Positions 8,509-17,345 of a stretch of DNA of 64,000 bases are shown here, piece by piece; position 1 is the first letter of the stretch; each line of letters starts with the position of its first letter. The notes below the pieces were generated by a model, which did no database searches, was not told the DNA's origin, and saw only the letters and a program-made list of their open reading frames with translations. The position numbers and the translations under genes were made by a program. Origin of the DNA: Streptomyces asiaticus (lineage in GTDB: Bacteria; Actinomycetota; Actinomycetes; Streptomycetales; Streptomycetaceae); assembly GCF_018138715.1 (NCBI RefSeq), contig NZ_JAGSHX010000006.1, positions 7,750,001 to 7,814,000 on the forward strand. Direction: 5' to 3'.

Positions 8509-8854
8509 TTGGTCTGGATCGGAGTTGCTGGTCGGCGGGGGCTGTCGGGGCCTGAGGGCCGGGCTGTGCGAACAGTCCGGGTTCGGTCTCGTCGAGGAAT
8601 CCGAGGCTGACCAGGCGTTTGAGTTTCGCGCGGGTGCCTTCGACGTGCTTGGGCATCAAGGGCAGGTCCAGCGCGAGGCATAGGTCGCGGGCGCGTAGCG
8701 GTCGGCGTTCGTGCTCGAATACGTCCATGATCTGCTGGTAGGCCGCGCCGTCCGGCAGCGCCGGGGTTGGCGGCCGCTCGAGGTTGAGGTCGGCGGCCAT
8801 CGCGCGGACGGTCTTGGCCGTGGTCGCCAGGGCTGCGCTTGCCGAATACTTCAT
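8509..8854 (-). pseudogene. Winged-helix-like protein remnant beside IS
   Basis: The stretch AAYQQIMDVFEHERRPLRA and LPLMPKHVEGTRAKLKRLV reads like a small winged-helix module ending FLDETEPGLFAQPG. I recall similar sequences beside Streptomyces transposase genes. The reading frame then runs on without its normal stop into the epoxide hydrolase gene, so it is probably a fragment with its end lost. Confidence 0.4.
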
Positions 8855-8863
8855 CCGTGCAGG

Positions 8864-9563
8864 TCAGGCTGCATGTTGGTATGCGTGGAGGATGCCGCCG
8901 AGGCGATCGTGCCGGCGTATGTCGAGGCGGGCCAACGCATCGGGATCGTCGATCGGCGGGGGTAAGGGGTGCAGCGGTCTGGCGTTTGCCATGCTTTGGT
9001 GTGGTCGGTGTGTGTTGTAGAACTGCTCGAACTCGCGCAGGGTGTGGAGGAGGTGTCGCTGGTTCCAGATCAAGGTCCGGTCCAGGAGCTCGCGGCGACA
9101 GGTCTGTATCCACCTTTCCATGATCGAGTTCATTCTTGGCATCTGGATGCCGCTGAGCACGACGTCGATCCCTGCGTCCTTGAGGGCGGCATCGAAGAGG
9201 GTGGGGAACTTCCCGTCCCTGTCCCGGATCATGAATGCGCGGTCGTCCTGGGCGTTTGGGGCGGCAGGAGGCGGCATGGCGGCGTTTGACGAGGTTGCGG
9301 TGCCAACGCAGGACTGTGTCGGGGCGTACGAGCAGCTGTGATCGTCGTAGGACGTGCAGTGGCAGCCGGTGCAGCAGCGCCGCCAGGAATGCCCGGTCGC
9401 TGGGCGTGAACCGGATCTTGTCCTTGCCGAGTTGGCGTTCCAGCACGGTGATCTGGTGGCGCAGGGCGAGGATCTCCGCGTCCTTGTCCCGGTCGGTCAT
9501 CGGCAGCAGGCGGAGCATCGCGAACGCGTTCGTCACACCTGGGTAAGCCAGTCGCAGCAGCAC
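8864..9563 (-). pseudogene. IS3/IS481-like transposase with internal deletion
   Basis: The N-terminus (AEILALRHQITVLERQLG, then LVRPDTVLRWHRNLVKRRH and KRPGRPRI) is in one frame. The C-terminus (MIRDRDGKFPTLFDAALKDAG, MNSIMERWIQTCRRELLDR, then a tail DIRRHDRLGGIL) is in another. Intact relatives have about 120 more residues between GRPR and RDRDG, including the first catalytic Asp, so a deletion with frameshift joined the two parts. It cannot transpose by itself. Confidence 0.75.
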
Positions 9564-9565
9564 GA

Positions 9566-10379
9566 CCGATCATCATGACGCGTGGCCCACCGACTACGCG
9601 AGAGCGCCGGCTCGAGCGACCGAGGTCGGTGGCTGTGGAGCGCGGTGCAGGCCCCCGACCAGCGCGGATGACATTCTCGGCAAGCGCACAGTCCGCTGGG
9701 TTCATGTCCTCCGTGATCGTGTCCTTGCTGTACAAGGTGCCCCGGAAACTGCTCACTGTTCCATCGGTGGGCGGACTTCTCACGGACGGTCTGGAGGACG
9801 AGCGGGACGCCGGGTTTCTTCATTCCGGCGGTCTCGTGGGGAATGCCGGCCTGGCCGTGCAACGAGATGGCGACGCCGGTGCGAGCCGTCCCGTCGGGGA
9901 AGGTCAACCGCGGTCGCTTGCCGCGCAGGCCGATCGGTCCGCTGCAGGGCAGTAGCAGCATGCCGCGACCCCTGGCACTGACAGGCCGGGCGAGCACGTG
10001 CAGCGTCTCGGCACCGACGGGCAGCGGCACCAGGGTGCGGTGATCTTGGAGCGGGGCGGTGGGGTCGGGAGACGGGGGCTGGGTAGCGGCGATGATGCCG
10101 CCTTCGCCGCCTTCGCCGCCTCCGGCGCGGCGCGTGGCGGCGGGTGCGGGCGGTGCCCCGCTTTGTGGGCAGAGTCAATTCGTCTGGGGTCGGGGACCGC
10201 TGATACACAAGGTTGCCTGCCTGATTTTCGGCATTCTGGTGGCGAGGCCGCGGGCACGGGACTGACGAACCAAATGCTCGGGAATAAGGAGTTACGGGCG
10301 GCGGAGGCGGCGTGGGGCGGTCCGGCTGACCGAGGCGTTTGGAACCCGTTGCCGCGTTGCGGGCCGTTAGCCTGTCGGT
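9566..10379. other. Gap without a convincing gene
   Basis: About 800 bp between the IS remnant and the endonuclease gene. One minus-strand open frame (GTG 10030, reading PLPVGAETLHVLARPVS) has a plausible start but matches no family I know. Short repeated GGC/GAA runs occur at 10090-10130. A TAGCCT -10 element at 10368-10373 serves the next gene. Confidence 0.4.
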
Positions 10380-11723
10380 ATGTCAGAGCGTGTCATGCCC
10401 GGTCGCCCGGACGGCCTGATCACCCTGGGCGCCGCGGACGCTCTGTGGGTCGATGTGACGGCCGACAGTGCTGTGCCGACGGCTTCTGGGGCATTCACCT
10501 GCTCTCCTGCCCATGCCCGGATGGGGTACGTCCTGCTCGGCGGTCATGTGGTGGCGACGGTGAGGGCGAGCGGCGGTCAGTGGACTGTTCCGGAGGCTGA
10601 GGTGCGCCGGGCGGCCGCGGAACTGAACGCGGTGGCGATGGATCGGCAGGACCTGGTCCGCATCGGTCCGTTTCGTGGGGCGCCTAGACAGGACTGCGAC
10701 GAGGAAACGCAGCTGCGCTGGCGCCGGCGCATCGCGGGGGAACTGCGGGAGCCGAGCGGCCCCGAGCGGGCAGCACGAGGTGAAGTCGGCCGGCCGTACC
10801 ATCTGGCGGGGATCGACTGGCGACAGATACTCGTGGAGCAGACCCGCGACGGGACGCAGCGGACGTGGTGGCTGCCGCGCGCCGTGGTCAGGCTGCTCGA
10901 CGCGGCCGAGCACGCCGAAACACGGTGGGTGCACGCCGCGCGGACCCGCCAGGCAGGCGCAGCCGCCACCGAGCCGCCCTCCCACCCCCGGCAGGCCCAA
11001 GACGCCGACGGTCGGCAGACGACGAACCCCGAGGGCCCCACCGCCTCACCGCGCCCGTACAACGGAGAGCTGGAAGGCCAGCTGTACTCGGTGCTCAGCA
11101 GGAAGCCCGGCACCTCCCGCAGGGTGGCCGGGTGGGTGTGCGCCGTCTGCCGCACCGCGCCCGCCACCGTGCTCGACCACTGCCACGAACACGGCTACGT
11201 CCGAGCCCCTGTCTGCCAGTCCTGCAACACCCAGGAACGCCCCGACCACCTGTACAGCAACGACATCCGCGTGGCGAACCGCTACACACGCCTCTTCGAC
11301 ACCGGCGCCGACGACTGGCTTCGCCACTGGCACCGCTGCCCCGGCTGCCGCGCACGCACCACCTTGCCCCTGCCGCACCTCGCCGCATGGACCGCCCACA
11401 TAGCCTGCCGATCGCTGCGCCCGACCCACCGCGCCCCCGGCGGGCGCGAGCCCTGCGGTGTCCTGCGCGTGTCCTGGACGGGCAGTCAGAACGCGCCCCG
11501 TGCCTGCCTGCTCACTGTCGCAGTCGATTTCTGCCCCTCCGGCGAGCACCGTGTCCTGGCGCGAGTCCCCTACCGCGAAGCCGCCGAGCGGTTTCGTCTC
11601 TGGTTGGCCGAAACGGCTCCTGCTGTGGCCGCCGCGGCCGGTCCTGACCGCCTGGACGGCCTCCCTGCCCAGTTCCGGCCAGTCATCGCGGACACCAGCG
11701 GCGAGGGCCTGGCACTGTTCTGA
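10380..11723 (+). CDS. Protein with endonuclease VII-like domain
   Basis: The 447-aa protein holds a beta-beta-alpha metal nuclease module of the recombination endonuclease VII/HNH type. It shows CAVC (Cys254, Cys257), the catalytic DHCHEHG (Asp266-His269) and CQSCN (Cys279, Cys282, Asn283). The four cysteines should hold zinc. The N-terminal 240 residues and the C-terminal 120 match nothing I recognise; a CPGC pair near 320-323 may be a second zinc site. The ATG lies 6 bp after a TAGCCT -10 element, so the mRNA is probably leaderless. It may be a phage- or plasmid-derived nuclease or a homing-type enzyme. Confidence 0.6.
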   Translation: MSERVMPGRPDGLITLGAADALWVDVTADSAVPTASGAFTCSPAHARMGYVLLGGHVVATVRASGGQWTVPEAEVRRAAAELNAVAMDRQDLVRIGPFRGAPRQDCDEETQLRWRRRIAGELREPSGPERAARGEVGRPYHLAGIDWRQILVEQTRDGTQRTWWLPRAVVRLLDAAEHAETRWVHAARTRQAGAAATEPPSHPRQAQDADGRQTTNPEGPTASPRPYNGELEGQLYSVLSRKPGTSRRVAGWVCAVCRTAPATVLDHCHEHGYVRAPVCQSCNTQERPDHLYSNDIRVANRYTRLFDTGADDWLRHWHRCPGCRARTTLPLPHLAAWTAHIACRSLRPTHRAPGGREPCGVLRVSWTGSQNAPRACLLTVAVDFCPSGEHRVLARVPYREAAERFRLWLAETAPAVAAAAGPDRLDGLPAQFRPVIADTSGEGLALF

Positions 11724-12127
11724 GTGGGCACCGGGAGACCGGAGAAGTGACGCCCGCCGGAGATGTGGCGTGAGTTGTTGTCGATGTCGCCTTGCCCCGT
11801 GTGAACCGGGCCCGAGCTGTCCTTGATCACGGTGCCCACATCCCCGGTGATGTCCCGGCCCTGTACCACCGGGCCGTTGAGCAGTTGCTGGCGGGTCCGC
11901 GGGTCGGCGTGGGTGGACGTCTCCCGCAACGTGTGCGTCTGCGCGATGAGGCCAGGGAGGAGGAACCCCGGACCGACCGTCTGGCCGAGGCGCCGATAGT
12001 GGTCGAACAGCGAACGGGACACCTCCAGCACCTGCGCGCCACCCGGTGCGGACAAGGCCTCCGAGCTGCCCGCACCCAGACTCATCAGTGAGGCGGCGCC
12101 CGCGCTCACCATCTGCCTGCGAGGCAC
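11724..12127 (-). pseudogene. XRE-type regulator remnant, N-terminus missing
   Basis: The minus-strand reading contains RRQMVSAGAASLMSLGAG followed by a helical stretch with LFDHYRRLGQTVGPGFLLP. This resembles the region after the helix-turn-helix in large Streptomyces XRE regulators. A Gly/Asp-rich part (DSSGPVHTGQGD) follows and the frame runs into the convergent endonuclease gene. No helix-turn-helix precedes it, so it is a fragment. Confidence 0.4.
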
Positions 12128-12231
12128 GGGCTTGAACCAGCTCCGCCGTCAGTGGACAGCTGCATCAGCCATACCTCCTCGTCGAAACCATCTGGCTCCT
12201 CAGTACGGGCGTCGGTGGGCGGGTCCTGCAG

Positions 12232-12266
12232 ACTGAGGTTGAACTCGTGATGTCGCCGGGTTGCTC
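12232..12266. repeat. IS-end copy A
   Basis: This 35-bp segment (starting ACTGAGGTTGAACTCGTGAT) recurs at 13757-13791 in the same direction with one mismatch (12254 versus 13779). The second copy is the 3' end of a transposase remnant, so this one is probably a leftover IS end. Confidence 0.75.
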
Positions 12267-12336
12267 AGGTGAGTCTGATTTTCGGGGCGGTCTCGGCGAG
12301 GCAGCGGTCTATGACCAGACCGCCGGCCGCCGCCGA

Positions 12337-12741
12337 TCACCGGGTGCGCTCAGTGCGGTCGTCGTACTCCTCACGGGCGGTGATGACTTCTTCGATGTGC
12401 AGCACGGACCACTCCGTGAGCGCCTTCAGCGGTTCCCGCAGCGTCTGGCCGAGCGCGGTCAGCTCATACTCCACGTGCGGCGGCACCTCTGGGTAGACGG
12501 TCCGGCTGACCAGCCCGTCGCGTTCGAGGGTGCGCAGCGTCTGGGTGAGCATCTTCTCGCTCACGCCCGCCAGCGCCTGCCGGAGCTGGCCGAACCGGGA
12601 GGTCCCGTTCCGGCCGAGTTCGCCCAGCACGAGGACCGCCCACTTGCTGCCGATCTGGTCGAGCAGGTCCCGCGACGGGCAGCCGCGCTCGTACGGATCG
12701 AATGACGGTATGGGCCCGGTCACTTTCTCGGCAGTAGCCAC
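12337..12741 (-). CDS. HxlR-family regulator
   Basis: The 134-aa protein has the MarR-like winged helix of the HxlR family: an N-terminal CPSRDLLDQIGSKWAVLVL, recognition region GVSEKMLTQTLRTLERDGL and wing PPHVEYELTALG. These dimeric regulators often sense quinones or aldehydes. The start is GTG 12741, placed by GAGGTG 7 bp upstream. It is divergent from the NmrA-type oxidoreductase gene at 12895, the usual arrangement in which the regulator controls the reductase. Confidence 0.85.
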   Translation of the reverse strand: MATAEKVTGPIPSFDPYERGCPSRDLLDQIGSKWAVLVLGELGRNGTSRFGQLRQALAGVSEKMLTQTLRTLERDGLVSRTVYPEVPPHVEYELTALGQTLREPLKALTEWSVLHIEEVITAREEYDDRTERTR

Positions 12742-12894
12742 AGGGCTCACCTCAATGCTATCGGTCGGGTAAGTACCGTACCAACAAGTGGCTACTCCCC
12801 AATAGAGAGTCTCCAGGTCATTCTTGTGTCCATCCCGCCGCGGACAAACCGCGGCAAGCGTGTGCGGCACGCACGGAAGGAAGGAATGACCATC

Positions 12895-13761
12895 ATGTCG
12901 ATCGTCGTCACCGGAGCCACCGGCCAGCTGGGCAGGCTCACCGTCGAGGCACTGCTGCGGCGCGGGATCCCGGCTGCGGACATCATCGCGACCGGCCGGG
13001 ACATCGCCAAGATCAAGGACCTGGCCGACCGAGGCATCACGGTACGCCGCGCCGACTTCGCGGGCACCGACGGCCTGGCCGAGGTATTCGCGGGGGCGGA
13101 CAGGCTGCTGCTGATCTCGGCCTCGGTCCCTGTGGGCGAGCGGGTCGCCAACCACCGCCGCGTGATCGACGCCGCGGCGTCCGCAGGCGTGTCGCTAGTG
13201 GCGTACACGAGCACGACGCACGCGGACACGGCCACCACCGTCATCGGTGCCACGCACAGCGAGACCGAGGACTATCTGCGGGACCGCGGAATCCCCAGCG
13301 TGCTGCTGCGCAACGGCTGGTACTTGGAGAACTACACCAGCCAGCTGCCGCAGATCCTGCAGAACGGCGCCGTCGTCGGTGCCGCAGGCGAGGGGCGGAT
13401 CAGCGCAGCGTCCCGCGCCGACTACGCCGAGGCCGCAGCGGTCGTCCTCACCGCTGAAGGCCACACCGGCGCCGTGTACGAGCTCGGCGGCGACGAATCC
13501 TTCACCCTGACTGAGCTCGCCGCCGCGATCTCCGCTGCGGCCCGGAAGCAGGTTACCTACGCTGACCTCCCGGTGGCCGAATTCGCCCAGGTACTGGCCA
13601 CCGCGGGCCTACCCGCCGAGCTGGCGGAGGTCCTCGCTGACGCTGACCGCGGCATGAACCGCGGCGAGATGTACACCGACTCCGGCGACTTGCGCCGCCT
13701 GATCGGCCGCCCGCCCGTGACCCTGGCCGAGGCCCTCGCGGTCGCCGCCCTGCATTACTGA
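12895..13761 (+). CDS. NmrA-type NAD(P)H:quinone oxidoreductase-like
   Basis: The 288-aa atypical short-chain reductase starts MSIVVTGATGQLGRLTVEAL, with the dinucleotide motif GATGQLG at 7-13. The length and the sequence AYTSTTHAD match the QOR2/YtfG group, which reduces quinones using NADPH. The start at 12895 follows GGAAGGAAGG by about 10 bp; ATG 12886 is too close to it. The stop codon lies inside the 35-bp IS-end repeat (13757-13791), so the element joined exactly at the gene end. Confidence 0.85.
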   Translation: MSIVVTGATGQLGRLTVEALLRRGIPAADIIATGRDIAKIKDLADRGITVRRADFAGTDGLAEVFAGADRLLLISASVPVGERVANHRRVIDAAASAGVSLVAYTSTTHADTATTVIGATHSETEDYLRDRGIPSVLLRNGWYLENYTSQLPQILQNGAVVGAAGEGRISAASRADYAEAAAVVLTAEGHTGAVYELGGDESFTLTELAAAISAAARKQVTYADLPVAEFAQVLATAGLPAELAEVLADADRGMNRGEMYTDSGDLRRLIGRPPVTLAEALAVAALHY

Positions 13762-13791
13762 GGTTGAACTCGTGATGTGGCCGGGTTGCTC
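13757..13791. repeat. IS-end copy B
   Basis: Second copy of the 35-bp repeat described at 12232, same orientation, 34 of 35 identical. It supplies the stop codon of the oxidoreductase and is continuous with the transposase remnant to its right. Confidence 0.75.
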
Positions 13792-14267
13792 CGCCTGCTC
13801 CAGGGTCCTGTGCGGGCGGTGCTCCTTGTAGAAGGATGCGTACTCGTGCAGGGCGTGGCGAAGGTGGTTCAGGTTCCAGATCAGGGTCCGGTCCAGAAGT
13901 TCCCTGCGGCAGGTCTGTATCCAGCGCTCCATGAGTGAGTTCGTCCGTGGTATCCGAATGCCGGTGGGGTGCGTGGGCGTCCGCGTCGCTTGGGTACGCA
14001 GGTCGCGGCATGGCGCCGCCTGAGCAGGTCGCGATGCCGGCGCAGGACCGTGTCGGGGCGGACCAGCAGCAGAAGGTGCCGCAGTCTGTCTTTGGGGAGG
14101 TGGTGGAGCAGGCCGGCGAGGGTGGCACGGTCGCTGTCGGTGAAGGTCGGCTTGCCGACCCGGCGTTGCAGGGCCAGCAGTTGGTGCCGGAGTACGAGGA
14201 CCTCGACGTCCGGAGCCGGATCCCCTGTGACCTCGACCCACGCCTGGAGCGCGTTCTCCAGGAGCAT
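13770..14267 (-). pseudogene. Second transposase remnant with internal deletion
   Basis: The protein reads MLLENALQAWVEVTGD, a region LVLRHQLLALQRRVG and KRRGRPRT in one frame. It then continues in another frame with IPRTNSLMERWIQTCRREL and HRPHRTLEQAEQP. Compared with the copy at 8864-9563 the break falls at the same protein position (after GRPR) but removes more, including the RDRDG segment. The catalytic domain is gone. It ends in the 35-bp repeat. Confidence 0.7.
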
Positions 14268-14751
14268 TGTTGGTGAGGTGCCGACGGCGACGGGCTCTGC
14301 TGTGCGCGGGCGCGATTTGTCTGTTCTGCGGGGATGGGGGACTTGCTTCTTTCGCTGCCTGGGCCAGGAGTCTCGCACTGCGAGCTCGACATCGTCAGCG
14401 TTTTTGGCAAGCCCCCGCAAGCCGACGGCAGCTACTACGCGAGAGTGACGTCATGGCAGGGCTGGGCTGAGTCCGTCTGGCGGGCAGTGAGTCGCGCACG
14501 AACCGAGCACCAAGAACTTCACCCCGCCAGATGCCCCCCCATACGAGAGCGGGTCTCGGCGTCGGTCGAACACCCGCCGCCGACGGCGGGGTCGGCCGGC
14601 GGGCGGGAGGCAGTCGGATCGGACACGGCGGCCCTTTCCGTCACGAGGCCGGGGCGCGGGGCAGAACGCCACCATGTGCAGGGAGCCGGCGCAACAATGC
14701 ATGAGCTCGTCGTGGCCGGGTGACAGGCGGGGACGGGGTTGACCGCCTCGC
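14268..14751. other. Intergenic stretch without gene
   Basis: About 480 bp between the IS remnant and the first COG4705 promoter. Open frames exist on both strands, but none has a start signal or a recognisable motif. Confidence 0.4.
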
Positions 14752-14787
14752 GCAGTCAGGATGCTTTCAGGCAGCCGATGGCACGGT
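14752..14787 (+). promoter_or_regulatory. TCAG direct repeats with promoter
   Basis: Two half-sites, TCAGG at 14756 and TCAGG at 14767, lie 11 bp apart. Eleven bases after the second TCAG comes CACGGT (14782-14787), a fair -10 element, and the ATG at 14796 follows 8 bp later, so the message may be leaderless. Confidence 0.55.
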
Positions 14788-14795
14788 CGGGCCTC

Positions 14796-15635
14796 ATGAC
14801 GCATGAACTGTCTGAGACTCCCCAAGCCGCACCGGGCGGCACCACGCCCGCTCGGCACGGACATCGTCTGCGCTGGAACAAGGTGCCCGAGGTCACCGCC
14901 TACTTCTGGATCATCAAGGTGCTCTGCACCACGGTCGGCGAGACCGCTGCCGACCTGCTCAACGAGAAGGCCGGGCTGGGCCTGACCGGCGTGTCGGTGC
15001 TGATGAGCGTGCTGCTGGCGGGCGTGCTCGTCGTCCAGTTCCGTACGACCTCCTATCGCGCTGGTGTGTACTGGCTGGCCGTCGCCCTGATCAGCGTGGT
15101 CGGCACCCTGATCAGCGACAACCTCACCGACAACATGGGCGTCCCGCTGGAGACGAGCACCACGGTGTTCGCGCTCGTCCTCGCGGTCGTGTTCGTGGTC
15201 TGGTACCGGCGCGAGCGCACCCTGTCCATCCACAGCATCGACACCACCAGCCGCGAGTCGTTCTACTGGCTGGCGGTGCTGTTCACCTTCGCCCTCGGTA
15301 CGGCGGCCGGCGACCTGGCCTCCGAGGGCATGAACCTCGGCTATTCGCTCTCCGCGGTCCTGTTCGCCCTCGTCATCGCGGCGGTGGCGGTCGCGCACTT
15401 CGCACTGGGCCTGGACGCGGTATGGAGCTTCTGGATCGCCTACATTCTCACCCGCCCCCTCGGCGCCTCGATCGGCGACTACCTCTCCCAGCCGAACGCA
15501 GCTGGCGGTCTTGGCCTTGGCACCGTCGTCACCAGCGTGCTCTTCCTGGCGGTCATTCTCGGCCTGGTGGTGTACCTGACGGTGACCCGCAGGGACGTCG
15601 TCGAGCCGGAGAGCGTGGCACGTCAAGCGGCCTGA
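14796..15635 (+). CDS. COG4705 membrane protein A
   Basis: The 279-aa integral membrane protein belongs to the uncharacterised COG4705 group. It shows the family motif KVPEVTAYFWIIKVLCTTVG, then GETAADLL, and a second related half (ESFYWLAVLFTFALGTAAGD; WIAYILTRPLGASIGDYL), so the fold is an internal duplication with about eight membrane helices. Conserved polar GETxxD and GASIGD patches inside helices suggest a transport path, but no substrate is known to me. It is followed by paralogue B; paralogue C is at 33537. ATG 14796 is preferred because of promoter spacing; ATG 14778 is an alternative. Confidence 0.75.
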   Translation: MTHELSETPQAAPGGTTPARHGHRLRWNKVPEVTAYFWIIKVLCTTVGETAADLLNEKAGLGLTGVSVLMSVLLAGVLVVQFRTTSYRAGVYWLAVALISVVGTLISDNLTDNMGVPLETSTTVFALVLAVVFVVWYRRERTLSIHSIDTTSRESFYWLAVLFTFALGTAAGDLASEGMNLGYSLSAVLFALVIAAVAVAHFALGLDAVWSFWIAYILTRPLGASIGDYLSQPNAAGGLGLGTVVTSVLFLAVILGLVVYLTVTRRDVVEPESVARQAA

Positions 15636-15647
15636 CCAGTGCAAAAG

Positions 15648-15683
15648 GCGTTCAGGATGCGTTCAGGAGGCATTTGGCAGGGT
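15648..15683 (+). promoter_or_regulatory. TCAG direct repeats with promoter
   Basis: GCGTTCAGGAT and GCGTTCAGGAG follow each other directly (TCAG at 15652 and 15663). CAGGGT (15678-15683) lies 11 bases after the second site and serves as -10. The layout matches the other TCAG promoters of the window. Confidence 0.6.
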
Positions 15684-15790
15684 TGCGTGCCTTGCCCGCC
15701 GTCTGCGGTCGGCCGAGGCAGCAGGGCGCCCACTCCACTGGGGGCGAGCGCCCTGTCGTCGTCCCCCCACTCGACAAGGAGTATCCGACC

Positions 15791-16702
15791 TTGGAGAATC
15801 CCGAACCCCTCACCGACCTCGACGTCGCGAGCACGCACCAGTCCGCGGCGAGCAGAACCAAGACGGTGATGAAGAAGCTGCCGGAGGTCACCCTGGCCTT
15901 CTGGGTCATGAAGATCGCCGCGACAACGCTGGGCGAGACGGCCGGTGACCTGTTCGCGCAGACGCTGAAGCTGGGTTACTTCCTCACCACGATCGCCCTG
16001 TTCTTGATCTTCGTGGTGACTCTGGTCGTCCAGCTTCGATCGCGGCACTACAACCCGTTCTTCTACTGGACCGTGATCTTGTCGACCAGCATGGCCGGTA
16101 CCACGATGTCCGACTTCATGAACCGCGATGCCAGCGCCAAGTTCTTGTCGAACGGCGCCAAGTCTCTCGGCTGGGGCCCGCAGGGCCTGGGCCTGGGCTA
16201 CCCGACCGGCGCGGCGATCCTGATCTCGATCCTGCTGGTCATCTTCGCGGTCTGGAAGGTATCCGGAATGACCTTCCAGATCCGCGACATCGTCACGTTC
16301 CGCGGCGAGGCCCTGTTCTGGTCGGCGATCCTGGTCTCCAACACCCTCGGCACCTCCATGGGCGACTTCCTGTCCGACAGCTCCGGCCTCGGCTACCTGG
16401 GCGGCGCCCTCCTCGTCTCCGGAGCACTCGCCGTCCTCCTCGCGCTGATGAAGGTGCCGATGGTGCCGAACGTGCTGCTGTTCTGGATCGCCTTCGTCCT
16501 CACCCGCCCGCTCGGCGCCACCGCCGGTGACTTCCTCACCAAGCCGGTCGCCAAGGGCGGCCTGAACCTCGGCACCGCCGGCTCCTCGGCCGTCCTGCTG
16601 GCCGTCCTGTTCGGCCTGATGGCCTACGCCCACATGCAGGAGAAGAAGCACGCGGTGACGCGCTCCGAGCAGGAGCAGGCCCTCACCCGGCAGGCAGGGT
16701 GA
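15791..16702 (+). CDS. COG4705 membrane protein B
   Basis: This is the second COG4705 protein, about 303 aa, with KLPEVTLAFWVMKIAATTLG, GETAGDLF and the second-half motif FVLTRPLGATAGDFL. A TTG start at 15791 is chosen because AAGGAG lies 9 bp upstream; the sequence before it is not conserved. A hydrophilic insert (about 120-145) is absent from paralogue A. The last 20 bp overlap the convergent truncated kinase gene. Its own TCAG promoter lies about 100 bp upstream. Function unknown. Confidence 0.75.
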   Translation: MENPEPLTDLDVASTHQSAASRTKTVMKKLPEVTLAFWVMKIAATTLGETAGDLFAQTLKLGYFLTTIALFLIFVVTLVVQLRSRHYNPFFYWTVILSTSMAGTTMSDFMNRDASAKFLSNGAKSLGWGPQGLGLGYPTGAAILISILLVIFAVWKVSGMTFQIRDIVTFRGEALFWSAILVSNTLGTSMGDFLSDSSGLGYLGGALLVSGALAVLLALMKVPMVPNVLLFWIAFVLTRPLGATAGDFLTKPVAKGGLNLGTAGSSAVLLAVLFGLMAYAHMQEKKHAVTRSEQEQALTRQAG

Positions 16703-17345
16703 CCGTGAACCGGGCCCCTGGCGCGTGCCCGGGATCGTAGGACACCTCGCCGCCGACGGCGCGGGCCAGGCGTCGCGCGAGCGGCAGCCCCAGTCCCGCG
16801 CCGTCGTGCCCGTCCGTGGCGGCGGCGCGTCGACCCGGCTGGAACAGCTCGCCGGCGAACGCCTCCGGTACACCGGGCCCGTCGTCGACGATGTCGATCA
16901 GAACAGAGCCGGGCCTGCGGTGCGCGGACACGGTCACGCACGAGCGGGCGTATCGGACGGCGTTGGCGAGCAGCGGGCTGACGATGCGTTCGAGCAGAGC
17001 CGGCGTGACACCTGCCTCCAGCTGTGGACAGACCGCCTCCACCGTGGCCTTCACCGGATGCGGTGCCTCGAGCTGCTGGGCAAGACGGCGCAGAACGGGG
17101 ACGACACCGGTCGTACCGGGGACCATTGAAGGGCTCCGCGCATTGTCGCGGGCGTCGTTCAGCAACGTGTCGCAGATCGTGAGCATGGATTGGGTGGCCT
17201 CGGCTATCACCTGATGACTGGCACGGGTCTCCTCGGTGGAGCGGGGGCGTCCCCGCCACCAGTCGAGTTCCGTGATGATCCGGCTGATGAGCGAGAGCCG
17301 GCCCCGCAGCGTGCGTGGAGCCAGGTGGCCCGGAAAAGACCTCAT
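16683..17345 (-). pseudogene. Truncated sensor histidine kinase
   Basis: Only 220 aa are left. The ATPase part is clear (N box PLLANAVRYARS, G1 DIVDDGPGVPEAF, G2 GAGLGLPLARRL). The membrane helices, sensor and HAMP regions are missing, and no HELRTP-type phosphorylation box is present; a weak SHQVIAEATQSM stretch may be its residue. It follows a frameshifted response regulator, so the pair is probably dead. It could still bind ATP. Confidence 0.65.

Noticed and set aside
9533..10208. Minus-strand frames in the gap after the IS remnant
   Set aside because: No recognisable family and competing overlapping frames; reported as a gap rather than a gene.
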